Below, piece after piece: positions 5,371-7,755 of a stretch of DNA of 7,755 bases. A program made the position numbers and the translations under genes. How positions within the stretch are numbered: position 1 is the stretch's first letter; each line of letters opens with the position of its first letter. Under the pieces are notes generated by a model. The model did not search any database and was not told the origin of the DNA. It saw only the letters and a program-made list of their open reading frames with translations. This DNA comes from an uncultured Actinomycetes bacterium (GTDB taxonomy: Bacteria; Actinomycetota; Thermoleophilia; Miltoncostaeales; Miltoncostaeaceae), in contig CAIPNN010000036.1 in assembly GCA_903866425.1 (NCBI GenBank), positions 1 to 7,755 on the forward strand, read 5' to 3'.

Positions 5371-7755
5371 TTACTTGCCGCCCACCACCAGGTTCACCAG
5401 CTTGCCCGGCACCACGATCTTGCGCTTGATCTCGGCCCCACCGAGTGCGGCCTCAACCTTCGGCAGCGCGAAGGCCATCTCCAGCAGCGCATCCTCGGCG
5501 ATGTCGGGCGATACCTCCACGCGGTCGCGCAGCTTGCCGTTCACCTGAATCACCACCGTGACCGTGTCAGTGACGAGGAACGCCGGGTCGACCGTGGGCC
5601 ATGCCTCGCGGTACAGGTGCTGGCCGTAGCCCATGCGCTCCCACAGCTCCGACGTCATGTGGGGTGCGAACGGGAACAGCAACGACACCGTGGTGCGGGC
5701 GGCGTGGTGCAGTGCACGGTGGCCGGCGGGGGTGTCGAGGCTGCCGTCGCCGGCGTCGCGCGTTGCCTGGTTCACCAGTTCCTGAATGGCGCTGATGGCC
5801 GTGTGGAACGAGAAGCGCTCACCGATGTCCTGGCTCACCTTGTCCACCGTGGCCTCGGCCTTCCGCACCAGCGCAAGCGCGGCGTCGTCGCCGGCAAGCT
5901 CAGCGGTCGTCGGGCGCACGCCGGCGCCATCCTCCGGCAGGTTCATCACCAGGCGCCACACGCGGTCGAGGAACCTGCGCTGCCCCTCCACCCCGCTGTC
6001 GGCCCACTCGGCGTCGTCGGCCGCAGGACCCATGAACAAGATGTACAAGCGCAGGGTGTCGGCACCGAAGCGCTGGATGATCTCGTCGGGCGGCACCACA
6101 TTGCCGCGGCTCTTGCTCATCTTGGCGCCCTGGTGATGAATCATCCCCTGGGTGAAGAGGCGGGCGAACGGCTCGCGGGTGCTCACCAGGCCCAGGTCGT
6201 GCATGACCTTGGTGAAGAAGCGCGCGTACAGCAAGTGGAGGATCGCGTGCTCAACGCCGCCGATGTACTGGTCGACCGGCATCCAGTAGTCGGCCACCTC
6301 GCGCGAGAACGGGCCGTCGGAGTAGTGCGGGGCCGTGTAGCGCAGGAAGTACCAGGACGAATCGACGAACGTGTCCATGGTGTCGGTCTCACGGCGGGCC
6401 GCGCCACCACACGTGGGGCACACGGTGGCAAGCCAATCGGTGGCCGACGCCAGCGGGCTCTGACCCTTGGGCGCGTAGTCGTCGATGTGCGGCAGCAGCA
6501 CCGGCAGCTGGTCGTCGGGCACCGGCACCACGCCACAGGTGTCGCAGTTGACCACCGGGATGGGTGCGCCCCAGTACCGCTGGCGCGAGATGAGCCAGTC
6601 GCGAAGGCGGAAGCCCACGGTGGCGTCACCCAGGTCGCGCTCGGCCAGCCATGCGCACATGGTCTGCTTGGCCTGCTCAACCTCCATGCCATCCAGCACG
6701 TCGCTGTTCACCAACAGGCCCGGGCCGGTCATGGCCTCCTCAAGCGGGGCGTCCGCGGCCACGCCCTCCTCGGCGATCACGCGCTTGATGGGCAGCCCGA
6801 AGGTGGTGGCGAATGCGAAGTCGCGGTCGTCGTGCCCGGGCACGGCCATGATGGCGCCGGTGCCGTAATCCATCAGCACGTAGTCGGCCACCCACACGGG
6901 AATTTCCTCGCCGTTCACCGGGTTGATCACATGGCGGCCGGTGAACACACCCGTCTTCGGGCGCTCCGCCGAACTGCGCTCAGCAACAGCGGTGCGCGCG
7001 GCGGTGCCCACGTACGCGGTGACGTCGGCCTGCTCAGGCCTGCCATCCACCAGGCGCGGCACCATCGGGTGCTCGGGTGCCATGAGGAAGAACGTGGCGC
7101 CGTGCAGGGTGTCCGGCCGCGTGGTGAACACCGGGATCGTGGCCGAGCCGTCGTCGAGCTGGAACTCGACGCGGGCACCCACCGAACGGCCGATCCAGTT
7201 GCGCTGCATGGTGAGCACGCGATCGGGCCAGTCGACCAGCAGGTCCATGTCGTCAAGCAGCGCCTGCGCGTAGTCGGTGATGCGCAGGAACCACTGGGGC
7301 AGCTGGCGCAGCTCGACCGGGCTCTTGCAGCGGTCGCACAGGCCGTCGACCACCTGCTCGTTGGCAAGCACGGTCTGGTCCATGGGGCACCAGTTGACGG
7401 CGGCCTCGCGGCGCTCCACCAGCCCCTTCTCGAGAAAGCGCAGGAAGATCCACTGGGTCCACCGGTAGTACTCAGGATCAGCGGTGCTGATCTCCACGTC
7501 CCAGTCGATGGAGAAGCCCAGGCGCTTCAGCTGCGTGCGGATGCTCGCGATATTGCGGGCGGTCACCTCGGCCGGCGGCTCACCCGTGCGAATGGCGGCG
7601 TTCTCGGCCGGCAGCCCGAAGGCGTCGTAGCCCATGGGGTGAAACACCACATGGCCGGTGCGGCGGCGGTGATGCGCCACCACATCGCCCATTGTGTAGT
7701 TCTTCACGTGCCCCATGTGGATCTCGCCCGATGGGTACGGGAGCATCTCCAGCAC
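5371..7755 (-). CDS. leuS: Leucyl-tRNA synthetase, lacking only its N-terminus (window edge)
   Basis: The gene runs off the window at 7755; 794 residues are visible, and alignment from memory to E. coli LeuRS suggests about 36 N-terminal residues are missing. GTG at 7753-7755 is an internal valine codon, not the start. This class I synthetase charges tRNA-Leu. Visible parts, in fragment numbering: HMGH (HIGH signature) at 13-16; zinc-type cysteines C123, C140 and C143; the CP1 editing domain with TTRPDT at 211-216 and GHDDRDF at 307-313, matching the E. coli T252 and D345 editing residues; a CxxC pair at 404/407 and another at 446/449; SSWYFLRYT; KMSKS at 545-549 (bases 6109-6123); an anticodon-binding helical domain; and a C-terminal domain beginning near VTVVIQVNGKLRDRV and ending VVPGKLVNLVVGGK. 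All key motifs are intact. It lies 67 bases upstream of comEA on the same strand. Confidence 0.98.
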   Translation of the reverse strand: MLEMLPYPSGEIHMGHVKNYTMGDVVAHHRRRTGHVVFHPMGYDAFGLPAENAAIRTGEPPAEVTARNIASIRTQLKRLGFSIDWDVEISTADPEYYRWTQWIFLRFLEKGLVERREAAVNWCPMDQTVLANEQVVDGLCDRCKSPVELRQLPQWFLRITDYAQALLDDMDLLVDWPDRVLTMQRNWIGRSVGARVEFQLDDGSATIPVFTTRPDTLHGATFFLMAPEHPMVPRLVDGRPEQADVTAYVGTAARTAVAERSSAERPKTGVFTGRHVINPVNGEEIPVWVADYVLMDYGTGAIMAVPGHDDRDFAFATTFGLPIKRVIAEEGVAADAPLEEAMTGPGLLVNSDVLDGMEVEQAKQTMCAWLAERDLGDATVGFRLRDWLISRQRYWGAPIPVVNCDTCGVVPVPDDQLPVLLPHIDDYAPKGQSPLASATDWLATVCPTCGGAARRETDTMDTFVDSSWYFLRYTAPHYSDGPFSREVADYWMPVDQYIGGVEHAILHLLYARFFTKVMHDLGLVSTREPFARLFTQGMIHHQGAKMSKSRGNVVPPDEIIQRFGADTLRLYILFMGPAADDAEWADSGVEGQRRFLDRVWRLVMNLPEDGAGVRPTTAELAGDDAALALVRKAEATVDKVSQDIGERFSFHTAISAIQELVNQATRDAGDGSLDTPAGHRALHHAARTTVSLLFPFAPHMTSELWERMGYGQHLYREAWPTVDPAFLVTDTVTVVIQVNGKLRDRVEVSPDIAEDALLEMAFALPKVEAALGGAEIKRKIVVPGKLVNLVVGGK

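Noticed and set aside
6183..6692. Minus-strand open frame of 169 codons inside leuS, and others in the same gene.
   Set aside because: Out-of-frame Ser/Arg/Thr-rich readings of leuS; the leuS frame carries all expected motifs without interruption.
7753..7755. GTG at the window edge as a leuS start.
   Set aside because: It lies 12 codons before HMGH, whereas LeuRS has about 48 residues before that motif; the codon is an internal valine and the gene continues outside the window.
1..7755. Search for tRNA, rRNA, CRISPR array, insertion sequence, phage or defence genes.
   Set aside because: Genes fill nearly all of the window and all are recognisable core functions; the only gaps are 10, 72, 51 and 67 bases and hold no such element.

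Overview
The window is a compact, high-GC (about two-thirds by eye) bacterial chromosomal segment carrying seven housekeeping or competence genes with almost no intergenic space. Gene content and order (leuS, comEA, comEC, holA, then a convergent rpsT, then lepA) match a neighbourhood widely kept in Actinomycetota and, in part, in Bacillota. High GC, five GTG starts among the six visible or partly ambiguous starts, and the protein character suggest an actinobacterium, possibly a Thermoleophilia-like lineage. That placement is inference; no marker here fixes it.

Layout. Bases 1-202 hold the first 67 codons of lepA (EF4) on the minus strand. murJ (lipid II flippase) lies just upstream on the same strand (213-1805), 10 bases from lepA. 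A 72-base divergent spacer (1806-1877) separates murJ from rpsT (ribosomal protein S20, plus strand, 1878-2144). A 51-base spacer with a 13-bp perfect hairpin lies between the convergent rpsT and holA. From 7755 down to 2196 the minus strand reads leuS (5' end cut by the window), comEA, comEC and holA. The last three overlap or abut and look like one translationally coupled operon, possibly read through from leuS.

How the genes relate. leuS, rpsT and lepA serve translation. holA encodes the delta subunit of the replicative clamp loader. murJ serves peptidoglycan synthesis. comEA and comEC encode a membrane-anchored DNA receptor and the DNA-uptake channel of natural transformation; this ComEC lacks the C-terminal metallo-beta-lactamase-like domain of long family members. 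No tRNA, rRNA, mobile element, CRISPR array or phage gene was seen, and no base-use island suggesting recent transfer. I found no undescribed system; the points worth checking are the short ComEC, the position of murJ, the coupled comEA-comEC-holA junctions and the hairpins.
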